From Pelagibacterales bacterium SAG-MED31 (lineage in GTDB: Bacteria; Pseudomonadota; Alphaproteobacteria; HIMB59; GCA-002718135), in the NCBI GenBank assembly GCA_014653715.1, contig JACWEB010000005.1:1-47575 (forward strand): a stretch of 47,575 nt of DNA. The letters are read 5' to 3'. Under the pieces are notes generated by a model. The model was not told the DNA's origin and searched no databases. It saw only the letters and a program-made list of their open reading frames with translations. Position 1 is the first letter of the stretch. The number at the start of each line of letters is the position of its first letter. Below are positions 1-8,854 of this stretch, one piece after another. The translations under genes were made by a program, and so were the position numbers.

Positions 1-40
1 TCTTGATATTTAGTATATTAAGATTTAACCATGGAGTAAT

Positions 41-367
41 ATGAATAAATTCGAAGCAGTTTTATTACTAAGTCCTGAAATTTCAAATAATGTAATAACT
101 GAAAACTTGAATAAATTTGAAGACATAATATCCAACAGTTCTGGAAAAATTACTAACTCTGAAGATTGGGGTTTAAGAGATTTGAGTTATGATATCTCTA
201 ATTTTAAAAAAGCTTTTTATAAATATTATCAGCTAGAAATTAATGGAAATGAGATTCAAAAAATTACCAAAAACCTGAATCAGAATGACAACATTATACG
301 TCATTTATTTATTAAAGTTAATACACACCAAGAATTACCAACAAAATTGAACTATGAAAAAAACTAA
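41..367 (+). CDS. rpsF: 30S ribosomal protein S6
   Basis: Small-subunit ribosomal protein that binds 16S rRNA as a pair with S18. The 108-residue product starts with the S6-type strand ([12 protein letters not shown]) and carries the '[10 protein letters not shown]' and '[10 protein letters not shown]' segments typical of the family; length is normal for a form without a long acidic tail. A GGAG ribosome-binding site at 33-36 sits 4 bases before the ATG. It overlaps rpsR by 14 bases, so the two are translationally coupled. First gene of the conserved rpsF-rpsR-rplI operon; its promoter lies outside the window. Confidence 0.95.
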   Translation: MNKFEAVLLLSPEISNNVITENLNKFEDIISNSSGKITNSEDWGLRDLSYDISNFKKAFYKYYQLEINGNEIQKITKNLNQNDNIIRHLFIKVNTHQELPTKLNYEKN

Positions 368-638
368 AAATAATAGATCTAGATCTAGATCTAGAGATGA
401 ATCAAAAAATAGCCCATTTGAAGATAGAAAAAAATTCTGCCCATTTAGCAATAAAAATGCACCAGTAATAGATTACAAAGATGTAAAACTGTTATCTAGA
501 TATATTACCGAAAAAGGTAAAATTACGCCTAGTAGAATTACTAATGTTTCAAGAGGTAAACAAAAAAAATTATCATTAGCAATAAAAAGAGCAAGATTTT
601 TATCTTTGATGTCTTACACTAATAAATTTGTAAATTAA
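354..638 (+). CDS. rpsR: 30S ribosomal protein S18 with Arg-Ser N-terminal extension
   Basis: Ribosomal protein S18, partner of S6 on the 30S platform. The conserved core is clear from about residue 28 ([20 protein letters not shown], then '[16 protein letters not shown]' and '[10 protein letters not shown]'). At 94 residues it is longer than the usual 70-80. The extra N-terminus is basic and Ser/Arg-rich ([10 protein letters not shown]), encoded by a tandem AGATCT hexamer. The ATG lies inside the end of rpsF. No internal ATG would remove the extension, but a non-ATG start is possible. L9 begins one base after its stop codon. Confidence 0.95.
   Translation: MKKTKNNRSRSRSRDESKNSPFEDRKKFCPFSNKNAPVIDYKDVKLLSRYITEKGKITPSRITNVSRGKQKKLSLAIKRARFLSLMSYTNKFVN
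375..392 (+). repeat. Tandem AGATCT hexamer repeat inside rpsR
   Basis: Three perfect AGATCT copies in a row (375-392), followed by a partial fourth (AGA). Each unit encodes Arg-Ser, giving the RSRSRS tract in the S18 N-terminal extension. Because the unit is 6 bases, copy-number slippage would stay in frame. Confidence 0.85.
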
Positions 639-639
639 C

Positions 640-1083
640 ATGAAAATTATACTAACTACTAACGTAAAAAAACTTGGTAAAGTTGGAGATCTAGTAAATG
701 TAAAAGATGGGTATGCTAGAAATTTTTTGTTTCCAAAAAATATGGCTCTCAGGGAAAATTCTAAGAACCTTGAATATTATGAAAAAATCAAAGAAGAAAT
801 AAAAGAAAAAGAAACTAATAAACTAGATCAAGCTAAACGAATTATTGATGATATCAAAAAATTAAATATACAATTTAACAAAGAAGCAGATGAAAAAGGA
901 CAGCTTTATGGTGCAATTTCAAAAAAAGAAATAATTAATCTCCTAAAAGATAATAATATCAAAATTCATTCTGATGACATAACTTTAACGCAGCAAATTA
1001 GATCAATTGGTGAACATCAAATAATTGTAAATCCTTATACTGATATACAAGAGTTAATTAAAATTAATGTTATCAAAAACTAA
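640..1083 (+). CDS. rplI: 50S ribosomal protein L9
   Basis: Large-subunit protein L9 with its two-domain form. The N-terminal rRNA-binding domain (about residues 1-45) shows 'KKLGKVGDLVNVKDGYARN' and 'FLFPKNMA', the L9 signature. A long charged helix follows (EKIKEEIKEKETNKL), then a C-terminal domain with 'GQLYGAISKKEI' and 'IRSIGEHQIIV'. The length of 147 residues is typical. It starts one base after rpsR, as third gene of the ribosomal operon. Confidence 0.95.
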   Translation: MKIILTTNVKKLGKVGDLVNVKDGYARNFLFPKNMALRENSKNLEYYEKIKEEIKEKETNKLDQAKRIIDDIKKLNIQFNKEADEKGQLYGAISKKEIINLLKDNNIKIHSDDITLTQQIRSIGEHQIIVNPYTDIQELIKINVIKN

Positions 1084-1123
1084 TTTTATTCACACTTTAT
1101 CAAATAGATATTAACCATTAATA

Positions 1124-1154
1124 TTACAAATTTGATATGATGTATTGTTATAAT
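1124..1154 (+). promoter_or_regulatory. Candidate promoter for dnaB
   Basis: A perfect TATAAT (1149-1154) lies 25 bases before the dnaB GTG, in the 96-base rplI-dnaB gap. The best upstream match is TTACAA at 1124-1129, with a long 19-base spacer. The -10 is convincing but the -35 is weak in such AT-rich DNA. Read-through from the ribosomal operon could also supply dnaB. Confidence 0.35.
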
Positions 1155-1179
1155 TTATTTTTTTATTAAAAAAATAAAT

Positions 1180-2685
1180 GTGCAAACAAATGAAGTTATA
1201 AACATAGATAAAAATAACCAAAGTATAACTTCACATTTTACAAATATAGAAGCAGAGCAAGCTTTAATAGGATCAATACTTTGGGATAATAAAAATTATG
1301 AAAAAGTAGCAGATTTCCTAGAATACAAACATTTTGTCAATATTAATAATCAAATAATATTTAAAACAATTTCAATGCTTTTAAATAAAAACATGCTTGT
1401 TTCACCAATAACTCTTAAAAGTTATTTGCCATCAAATGATATTGATTTTGATAACTTAAAATATCTTAATCAAATTAAAGATACTGCTCCCTCAACTCAA
1501 AATTCATATCAATATGGAAAAATAATTTATGATCTTCATATAAAAAGAAATTTAATTGGTATTGGACAAAATCTTATAAGTGACACGACTGAAAATCAAG
1601 ATGATTCAGAGGGTATCGAATTAATTGAAAAAGCAGAAAATGATCTATATCAATTATCTCAGACTGGTAATACTGAAAGAAAATACTCATTTTTTAGAGA
1701 AGCGCTTAAAAATGCTGTAAACATAATAAATGAGGCCTTTAAAAGAGATGGAAAAATTGCAGGACTGGCAACGGGTCTAAGAGATTTAGATAAAAAATTA
1801 GGTGGACTTCATAATTCAGACTTAATAATAGTTGCAGGAAGACCTTCAATGGGGAAGACTGCATTAGGTACAAATATGGCATTCAATGCAGCTGAAAGAT
1901 TTAAGGAGTTAAAAAATGAAGATGGAGAAAATATAATTGTAGAGGGCGGTAAGGTAGTATTTTTTTCTCTTGAAATGTCGTCGGAGCAATTAGCCACTAG
2001 AATTTTAGCTGAACAGTCTAAAATTTCTGGTGATAAAATGCGTAAAGCTGAATTATCAAAAGAAGATTTTAAAAATATTGCAAATATAAGTTCAAAACTT
2101 GAAAACTTAAATTTGATCATAGATGACAATCCAATATTAACAATCCCTTCTCTAAGAGCAAGAGCAAGAAGGTTAAAAAGATTACATAATATAAATTTAA
2201 TAATAATTGACTACCTTCAACTAATGTCAGGAAGTTCAAATAAAAAAAATGATGGAAGAGTTCAAGAGATATCAGAAATAACAAGAGGTTTGAAAGCAGT
2301 GGCAAAAGAATTAAATATTCCAATTATTGCACTTTCACAATTGTCCAGGCAAGTTGAACAGAGAGAAGATAAAAGACCTCAATTAGCAGACTTAAGAGAA
2401 AGTGGTACAATAGAACAGGACTCGGATGTAGTTATGTTTATCTTTAGAGAAAGTTATTATCTTGAAAGGATGGAACCAATCAAAAAACCAGAGGAGTCAG
2501 AGGATAAATATGATGAAAGACATAACAGGTGGAAAGATTTATGTGAAAAAGCTCATAATACTGCTGAAATCATTATTGCTAAACAAAGGCATGGTCCAAT
2601 TGGTACAATAAAAGCTCACTTTGATCCAAATTTTACCAAATTTAGCGATTTAAATGTTAAAGATTATGATAACATAATTGAGTGA
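1180..2685 (+). CDS. dnaB: Replicative DNA helicase DnaB
   Basis: Hexameric 5'-3' helicase that unwinds DNA at the replication fork. The N-terminal domain (about residues 20-125, 'NIEAEQALIGSILWD') binds primase. The RecA-like C-terminal motor has Walker A 'GRPSMGKT' at about residues 220-227, Walker B 'LIIIDYLQLM' near 340-349, and the arginine-rich 'LSRQVEQREDKRPQLADLRE' segment. The length of 501 residues is normal. The start is GTG: the overlapping ATG at 1178 is in another frame and stops after seven codons. It follows the ribosomal operon, as in many proteobacteria. Confidence 0.96.
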   Translation: MQTNEVINIDKNNQSITSHFTNIEAEQALIGSILWDNKNYEKVADFLEYKHFVNINNQIIFKTISMLLNKNMLVSPITLKSYLPSNDIDFDNLKYLNQIKDTAPSTQNSYQYGKIIYDLHIKRNLIGIGQNLISDTTENQDDSEGIELIEKAENDLYQLSQTGNTERKYSFFREALKNAVNIINEAFKRDGKIAGLATGLRDLDKKLGGLHNSDLIIVAGRPSMGKTALGTNMAFNAAERFKELKNEDGENIIVEGGKVVFFSLEMSSEQLATRILAEQSKISGDKMRKAELSKEDFKNIANISSKLENLNLIIDDNPILTIPSLRARARRLKRLHNINLIIIDYLQLMSGSSNKKNDGRVQEISEITRGLKAVAKELNIPIIALSQLSRQVEQREDKRPQLADLRESGTIEQDSDVVMFIFRESYYLERMEPIKKPEESEDKYDERHNRWKDLCEKAHNTAEIIIAKQRHGPIGTIKAHFDPNFTKFSDLNVKDYDNIIE

Positions 2686-2791
2686 TTCAAATTAAATAAT
2701 TTAAAATAAATAATAATCTTAAATTAAATATGAAATTGTATATTTTTAATTTAATTATAAAAGTAGTGGTAATGAATTTCTAACTTCAAAT

Positions 2792-5200
2792 TTGAATAAA
2801 TGGAGCAATGAATTGTCAAAATCTAAAATAAGTTCTTTATTATTTATAACAATTGCGATGTTTATTTTTTCTGCTATTTTTATTAAAGATTTTAGAATTG
2901 ATGCTTCATCTGATACACTGGTTGCTAAAAATGATAAAGATTTCATTTATTATAATAAATATAGTGATTTGTTTTCATCAGAAAATTTTTTAGTTCTGGC
3001 TGTCAAAAATAATAATAAGATTAATAGAGAATTTATTGAGAAATTCCAATTTCTTTCGAAAGAAATTTTAAAAATTAAAAAAGTTAAAAGAGTTTTTAGT
3101 TTTATTGATGCTCCAATACTGTTTTTGAATAATACATCATTAAGCTCATTAAATGCTGAAAATATAGAAACTATTTTAAATTCAGATTATGATATTCAAG
3201 AAGTTATAAAGGAGTTATCAAATAACCCAATTTTTAAGAATCAAATAATAAATAATGACGCAAATGTTTTTTCCATCATCATATATTTAGATAAAAATTT
3301 AGATATGGAAAAAGCAAAAGCTGATTATAATAATTTAAAAATTTCTAGAAATAATTTTTTAGAAATCAAAATGAAATATGACTTAGAAAGAAATAAATTT
3401 ATTTCAGAATTAAGAGAAATCATAAATAAAGTCAGTGATAATAATGAATATTACTTAGGTGGAATTGAGATGATAGCTAGTGATGTTATAGATTTCGTAA
3501 AAAAAGATATAATCATTTTTAGCATTTCAGTAATTTTAATTATTATTTTAGTATTATTTTATATTTTTAAACAATTTAAATTTGTATTTATTTGTTTATT
3601 AAGCTCAATATATTCAGTATTTATTATTTTTGGTATAATTAGTTTTTTTCTAATTGAAGTTACAGCTATATCATCAAACTTCTCATCTTTGATATTTATT
3701 TTATCTATTTCAATGAACATACATATAATTAATTATTACAAGCTTTTAGATAAGGAATTAAACTTTAAAATCCAAAAAACTTTTACAAATATGTTTTGGC
3801 CTTGTTTTTATACGACTTTAACAACTATAGTTGCTTTTGGTTCTCTAATTATTACTGATATTAAACCAATAATTGATTTTGGAATCATAATGATTATTTC
3901 ATTAATAGTTTCATTTGTTTGTTCATTTTCTATCTTACCTTTATTACTTTTTTTAGCTCCAAAAAACCATAAGCCAATAAAAAATATTTTTAACTATAAA
4001 AATATATTTTCATCATTTACTAATAATTTCTTCAAAATAATTTTATTTACTAGTTTTGTATTATTCATATTATCATTTGGTGGCATATCAAAACTTAATG
4101 TTGAAAATAGTTTTATAAATTATTTTAAAAAAAATACTGAAATTTATAAAGGCATGAAATTAATTGATGAAGAACTTGGTGGAACTACTCCTTTAGATAT
4201 TATTATTAATTTTAATAAATTTGAAAAAATTAAAAATATTGATTTAGCAATAAATCAAGAAAATTTAATTAGAGATGAAGATATTTTTGATGATGATTTT
4301 TTTGATGATGATATTTTCATAGAAAATGAAACAGATATTTGGTTTACTAAAGAAAAAATTGAAACCATAAATAATATTCATTATTATTTAGATCAAAAAC
4401 AGGAAATTGGTAAAGTTCAATCAGTGATATCACTTATTGAAATGGCTAATTTAATAAATAAAAAACCTTTAGAGATTTTTGAATTAGAGGTGTTATATAG
4501 AGAAATACCTCAAGAATTTAAGGAAAGTCTAATTTATCCATATTTAATTATTGATAAAAATATGGCAAAAATTACTGGCAGGGTAAAAGACTCAGAAAAT
4601 ATCAATAGATCAAAATTGATTAATGATATCAAAATTTATCTTAAAAATAATAATAATTCATCAGTTAGTAATTATGAAGTAAATGGATTATTAGTTTTAT
4701 ATAACAATATGTTAGATTCATTATTTGAGTCTCAAATTAAATCACTTGGATTTGTTATAATGTTAATATTTTTAATGTTTATTATATTATTTAGATCAAT
4801 AAAATTAAGTATTATCGGAATTATTCCTAATATTTTTGCTTCATCATTTATATTAGGTATTATAGGATATTTATCAATTCCTTTAGATATAATGACAATA
4901 ACGATTGCAGCTATAACTATAGGTATAGCTGTAGACAACACTATTCATTATTTATATCGTTTTAAAGAATTTAAAAATAAAAATAAATTAATGGATTCTA
5001 TAAAACTTACAAACTCATCTGCTGGTTTAGCAGTTTTAACTACATCAATAACAATTGCTTTAGGTTTTTCTATATTAAGTTTTTCAAGTTTTATTCCAAC
5101 AGTTTTATTTGGTATATTTACTTCTCTAGCAATGATATTCGCAATGTTGGGAGTAATGGTTTTAATACCTTCACTTTTAATTTTTTCAAAATATGATTGA
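2792..5200 (+). CDS. RND-superfamily exporter, COG1033/MMPL type
   Basis: Large inner-membrane protein of the MMPL-like RND class, whose members move lipids, hopanoids or other hydrophobic compounds. Two repeated halves are visible: TM1 at about residues 13-30, an exposed loop, TMs at about 235-395 and 410-430, a second loop, and TMs at about 660-800. The second half keeps 'TIGIAVDNTIHYLYRF', the acidic residue of the proton relay; the matching first-half segment reads 'SISMNIHIINYY' and lacks it. An acidic Asp/Phe stretch lies near residues 493-510. The annotated start is TTG, and the frame stays open upstream, so the start is uncertain. Its stop overlaps the CvpA-like gene by 8 bases. Substrate unknown. 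Confidence 0.8.
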   Translation: MNKWSNELSKSKISSLLFITIAMFIFSAIFIKDFRIDASSDTLVAKNDKDFIYYNKYSDLFSSENFLVLAVKNNNKINREFIEKFQFLSKEILKIKKVKRVFSFIDAPILFLNNTSLSSLNAENIETILNSDYDIQEVIKELSNNPIFKNQIINNDANVFSIIIYLDKNLDMEKAKADYNNLKISRNNFLEIKMKYDLERNKFISELREIINKVSDNNEYYLGGIEMIASDVIDFVKKDIIIFSISVILIIILVLFYIFKQFKFVFICLLSSIYSVFIIFGIISFFLIEVTAISSNFSSLIFILSISMNIHIINYYKLLDKELNFKIQKTFTNMFWPCFYTTLTTIVAFGSLIITDIKPIIDFGIIMIISLIVSFVCSFSILPLLLFLAPKNHKPIKNIFNYKNIFSSFTNNFFKIILFTSFVLFILSFGGISKLNVENSFINYFKKNTEIYKGMKLIDEELGGTTPLDIIINFNKFEKIKNIDLAINQENLIRDEDIFDDDFFDDDIFIENETDIWFTKEKIETINNIHYYLDQKQEIGKVQSVISLIEMANLINKKPLEIFELEVLYREIPQEFKESLIYPYLIIDKNMAKITGRVKDSENINRSKLINDIKIYLKNNNNSSVSNYEVNGLLVLYNNMLDSLFESQIKSLGFVIMLIFLMFIILFRSIKLSIIGIIPNIFASSFILGIIGYLSIPLDIMTITIAAITIGIAVDNTIHYLYRFKEFKNKNKLMDSIKLTNSSAGLAVLTTSITIALGFSILSFSSFIPTVLFGIFTSLAMIFAMLGVMVLIPSLLIFSKYD

Positions 5201-5738
5201 TAATTTAATTTTCCCTATTGATCATATTATATTAACTATAGGTCTAATTATTGTTATTTTTTGTTTTTGGAAAGGTATAATAAGTTCAATTTTAGGATTA
5301 CTGACATGGATCGGTTCTATTTTAATTACTATATACTTTTACAGTAATCTATCGGAAATAATAAATAAACAGCTTTTAAAGATTGAATTAATAAAAAATT
5401 ACGAACAAATAGTAAATTTAATATCAGTATTATTTTCAATACCTATTATTTTTCTTTTAACACTTTTTATACTTAAAAAATTTAGAAAAATTATTTCATC
5501 AGATATAGATAGTCAGATTTTTGGAAAAATAATTGATAAATTTTTTGGATTTTTATTTGGGTTTATCTTTAATTATATTTTTTTTAGCACAATAATTTAT
5601 GGATTAAATAACTTTGAATTTTTAGATAATCTTGAATTTTTTTTAAAAGAAAATTCATATGTCATTCAGGAATTAGATAAATTAAATCAAAATTTGTTTA
5701 AATTTATATTTTTTAATAGTGAGCTCAATGTTACATAA
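5193..5738 (+). CDS. CvpA-family membrane protein
   Basis: Small integral membrane protein of the colicin V production (CvpA) family. About four hydrophobic segments are visible: residues 10-27, 30-50, 70-95 and 112-135. 'FWKGIISSILGLLTWIGSI' near the N-terminus matches the family's characteristic opening helix and 'G..L.W' pattern. In alphaproteobacteria cvpA usually sits by radA or purF, so the pairing here with an RND exporter is different. The 8-base overlap with the exporter suggests co-translation, and possibly a shared envelope role (inference). It ends overlapping convergent der by 8 bases. Confidence 0.7.
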   Translation: MIDNLIFPIDHIILTIGLIIVIFCFWKGIISSILGLLTWIGSILITIYFYSNLSEIINKQLLKIELIKNYEQIVNLISVLFSIPIIFLLTLFILKKFRKIISSDIDSQIFGKIIDKFFGFLFGFIFNYIFFSTIIYGLNNFEFLDNLEFFLKENSYVIQELDKLNQNLFKFIFFNSELNVT

Positions 5739-7017
5739 ATGGGTTTTTAGAGGAAGAAAAATATAGATTTACCTTAGAGTCACTTATGTTGAAAGACTTA
5801 ATTATTTTGTTAATTAAATAGTTTTGGTAGTTTTTTTTAATATTTTTAGAATAATTTGTAAAAATTTTTATAGTAATTGGTGATGTAGATGTTTGAACAG
5901 CATATTTAAAATTTACTGCCTTACCTTTTATAAGTGGATGAGGGTATTCTAAAGATACTTTTTTTAACCAAGAATTAAGTTTACTTGTAGGTATTCTTTT
6001 GTTTATTTTTTGAGATTTTTTTAAAATCAAATTTTTTAATTTAATAATATCTTGTTCATTTTTTGCAGAAATAAATAAAGTCGAAATATTTTTAATTTGT
6101 GAAAACGTTTCCTTTATAAAAATTTTTGTTTTTTTTGCATAATCAATTTTGTTTTTAATTGTATCTAATTTATTAAATACAATTATTATACTTTTTGATT
6201 GGTTGATTAGAATTTTAAATATTTTTTTAATTTGAGTATCAAAGCCTTCATTACAATCTATAAGTATTAAACTTAAATCTATATCTTTTTTTAAATTTAA
6301 AGATTTTCTAATAGCGGCAAAATTAATTGAATTTATATCAATTTTATTTTTTCTAAAAATTCCAGCAGTATCAATGATATTATAACTTTTATTTTTATAT
6401 AAATATATATCTTCAACAATATCAGAAGTAGTACCTGCCGATTTACTTGTTAAAATTCTTTCATACCCTAATAGAGAATTTGCAAGTGTACTTTTACCAG
6501 CATTAGGTTTACCAAATATAGCAATTGAATAATATATTTTAAATTCATTTTCATAACCATTGTCATTATTTTCTAAATATTCATATAATTTTTCAAAACC
6601 TAAATTATGTGCACAAGAAATATAGAACAAATTTTCGAATTCAGTTTTTAAAAAAAAAGAACTTTGATCAAATCTATCATCTTTATTAATTATTAAAATT
6701 AATTTTTTATTTAGCTTTCTCAATTCGTTAATTGACTCTTTATCATAATTGATGCTTTTATTATTAAAATCAACCACATAAAGAAATGTATCAATGTTTA
6801 ATAATACATTTGAAAAATGTAACTCTTTAGATTTATTTTTCCTAATTGTTACACCAGGAGAATCATAAATTTCTGAATGTTTTAGACCTCTTATTTTACT
6901 TTTATGCCAATCTCTTGTAGTACCTTCTTCTTTATGAATAATGTTATTAGATACAGCAAGTTTATTATAAATTGAAGTTTTACCAGCATTAGGCTTACCA
7001 ATTAATAAATATTTCAT
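5731..7017 (-). CDS. der: Ribosome assembly GTPase Der (EngA)
   Basis: Double-GTPase needed for 50S subunit maturation. Domain 1 has P-loop 'GKPNAGKTS' (residues 7-15), 'GTTRDW', a G3 motif reading DSPG, and 'NKDD'. Domain 2 has P-loop 'GKPNAGKST' (near residue 170), 'GTTSD', DTAG and 'NKLD'. A KH-like C-terminal domain follows ('PTSKLNSWLKKVSLEYPHPL'). The length of 428 residues is near the short end of the family. The linker between G domains is short. It lies downstream of the BamB-like gene, a common pairing, and ends overlapping the CvpA gene. Confidence 0.95.
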   Translation of the reverse strand: MKYLLIGKPNAGKTSIYNKLAVSNNIIHKEEGTTRDWHKSKIRGLKHSEIYDSPGVTIRKNKSKELHFSNVLLNIDTFLYVVDFNNKSINYDKESINELRKLNKKLILIINKDDRFDQSSFFLKTEFENLFYISCAHNLGFEKLYEYLENNDNGYENEFKIYYSIAIFGKPNAGKSTLANSLLGYERILTSKSAGTTSDIVEDIYLYKNKSYNIIDTAGIFRKNKIDINSINFAAIRKSLNLKKDIDLSLILIDCNEGFDTQIKKIFKILINQSKSIIIVFNKLDTIKNKIDYAKKTKIFIKETFSQIKNISTLFISAKNEQDIIKLKNLILKKSQKINKRIPTSKLNSWLKKVSLEYPHPLIKGKAVNFKYAVQTSTSPITIKIFTNYSKNIKKNYQNYLINKIIKSFNISDSKVNLYFSSSKNPFM

Positions 7018-7068
7018 TTTTAGAAAATTGCGACTTTTCCATTTTTTAGTTGATTGATAATTTTATTT

Positions 7069-8205
7069 TTAAAAAAAATGAAAAGAGTTAGTTTTTGTTA
7101 CCCTCAAGTCTAAAGTTTTGTTAATTCCATTTGTATCAATTAATAAAATTTTTCCATTATTTAAAAATATTGTTAATTTATTATTAATATTTTTTATATT
7201 TAAAATATCTGAATTTTTATTTAATTTACTGTCTATTAACCAATAAGTATTACCATTTAAAATATTTATAGCCTCTATATAATTTTCATTTTTTATAATT
7301 AATGCATTATTAAAAAAATAGTTTGATGTAGAAGAATTAATTTTAAAATTATACAATAAAAATTCATCAGATAGTAAATCATATGTATAAATAAATTCCC
7401 CTTCATCTAAGTAGGTTAGAAAATTTTTATGTATATATATTTTATCATTTGCATTATTAATAGATTTTTGAAGTTGTAAATTTACAAATTTATTATTATT
7501 TTTAGTACCTAGAAAAGAATCAACTGAACCTAATCTGCCATTAGGTAGCACAAAGTAAATATCGTTAAAAAAATTTGTAATTATACCACCTTTTGCCTGT
7601 ATAATTGGCAAATCTTCATAGTTTTCAGACCATAATTTATTTCCACTATCAAAATTTAAACCTATTATTTCATCTCCATAAAAAATAATAATAATTCCAT
7701 TAAATTCATAAATATTTGAATTAAATAATTTATTATTTTGAAATGACCATTTTATATTTCCATCAAGATCTACTTTGGTAACTTTACCAGAACTATAGCC
7801 TAATATAAAATGATTATCGTAAAAGTAGTTAGCTACTAAATTGTCATTCTTTATATTTTTAATAAATTGATAGTTTTTAAATAATTCACCATTTTCAGAG
7901 TTATGAATAAATATCTCAGATTTAGAATTAAAAGTAAAAAATTTATTATCAAAAAAAATAGTTTTTAATTTTGATTGAATATTTTTTGTGTTTTTTAAAT
8001 CCTCTAAATAAAATTTTACTTCAAAGTTATTTTTAGAAATAGAAGTGCCTAAAAATATCTTATCTTTATTTTCTAAATTATTAACTTTTGGAATATTTTT
8101 TTGTGTTTTGAAATTTTGATCAATAATTTTTTCAACAGAATTGCAAGAAATTACAAAAAAAAGTAAAAATAAAAAAAAAAACTTAAATAAAGGTATAAAA
8201 TTCAT
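7069..8205 (-). CDS. bamB: Outer-membrane assembly lipoprotein, BamB-like beta-propeller
   Basis: Probable BamB, the beta-propeller lipoprotein of the BAM complex that inserts outer-membrane proteins. The N-terminus is a lipoprotein signal: hydrophobic residues 5-20 then 'FVISCNS', with Cys21 as the lipid-modified residue. The rest is made of repeated propeller strands, including 'KVTKVDLDGNIKWSFQNN', 'GLNFDSGNKLWSENY' and 'AINILNGNTYWLI', the PQQ/WD-like pattern of this family. Divergent overall, so the assignment rests on architecture plus position between a YfgM-like gene (23-base overlap) and der, the usual bamB-der setting. Confidence 0.8.
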   Translation of the reverse strand: MNFIPLFKFFFLFLLFFVISCNSVEKIIDQNFKTQKNIPKVNNLENKDKIFLGTSISKNNFEVKFYLEDLKNTKNIQSKLKTIFFDNKFFTFNSKSEIFIHNSENGELFKNYQFIKNIKNDNLVANYFYDNHFILGYSSGKVTKVDLDGNIKWSFQNNKLFNSNIYEFNGIIIIFYGDEIIGLNFDSGNKLWSENYEDLPIIQAKGGIITNFFNDIYFVLPNGRLGSVDSFLGTKNNNKFVNLQLQKSINNANDKIYIHKNFLTYLDEGEFIYTYDLLSDEFLLYNFKINSSTSNYFFNNALIIKNENYIEAINILNGNTYWLIDSKLNKNSDILNIKNINNKLTIFLNNGKILLIDTNGINKTLDLRVTKTNSFHFF

Positions 8206-8854
8206 GTATTTTTTTAACTCTTTCTTTAATTGTTAAAGAAATTTTTTCATTATTGATTATGTTATCATATAAAGTTAATAACTCAGAATTATTCTTATAA
8301 TTAGAATCACTATTAAGAGATAAAATTGAGACTAAATACAAAAGCTCATTTTTATTCCCAATGTAATTATCTAATTCTTCATCAATTAAAGAAATAAAAT
8401 TATTTATGTTGTTTATATATTTGTCCTTATTATGTTTGATTACTATATCTATAAAATTGTAAGCTGCGTTCATTGCAATTAAAGAAATATAATTGATACT
8501 TAATTCATCAGAATTTAATATCTTTTCATACAAAGCCAGTGCTTGGTCAAAGTCTCCATTCTCAATATTATTATTAATTAATTCTAATTTTGATAAAACT
8601 GAGTAAAATCCTTTCTCATTACTAATTTTTTTCATTTCCAAATATTTAGTTAATTTATCCTCTAAATTTTTGTTTTCAAAATAAACAATACTTAAGTTAT
8701 TTATTTTGTTTTTTTTATAATATGTGTAAACTTGAAAAGATAAAAATATTAAAAAAATGCCTAAAAATAAAATAATTAAATTCTTTAAATTATATTTAAT
8801 AAAAGTAGATACTAAATTTAAATAGTTTTTTTTATTTTGATTTTTATTGACCAT
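8183..8854 (-). CDS. YfgM-like membrane-anchored TPR protein
   Basis: Single-pass membrane protein with one helix at about residues 27-46 and a periplasmic all-helical, TPR-like domain ('GDFDQALALYEKILNSDEL'). This matches the YfgM/TPR_21 family, which in enterobacteria assists SecYEG and periplasmic chaperones. Length 223 residues is typical. The order yfgM-bamB-der is a strong context signal. It overlaps the thioredoxin-like gene upstream by 11 bases and the BamB-like gene downstream by 23 bases, so all are likely one transcript. Confidence 0.72.
   Translation of the reverse strand: MVNKNQNKKNYLNLVSTFIKYNLKNLIILFLGIFLIFLSFQVYTYYKKNKINNLSIVYFENKNLEDKLTKYLEMKKISNEKGFYSVLSKLELINNNIENGDFDQALALYEKILNSDELSINYISLIAMNAAYNFIDIVIKHNKDKYINNINNFISLIDEELDNYIGNKNELLYLVSILSLNSDSNYKNNSELLTLYDNIINNEKISLTIKERVKKIHEFYTFI

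Noticed and set aside
3-19. TTGATA and TATATT before rpsF
   Set aside because: The two hexamers are only five bases apart, too close for a promoter; the real one probably lies upstream of the window.
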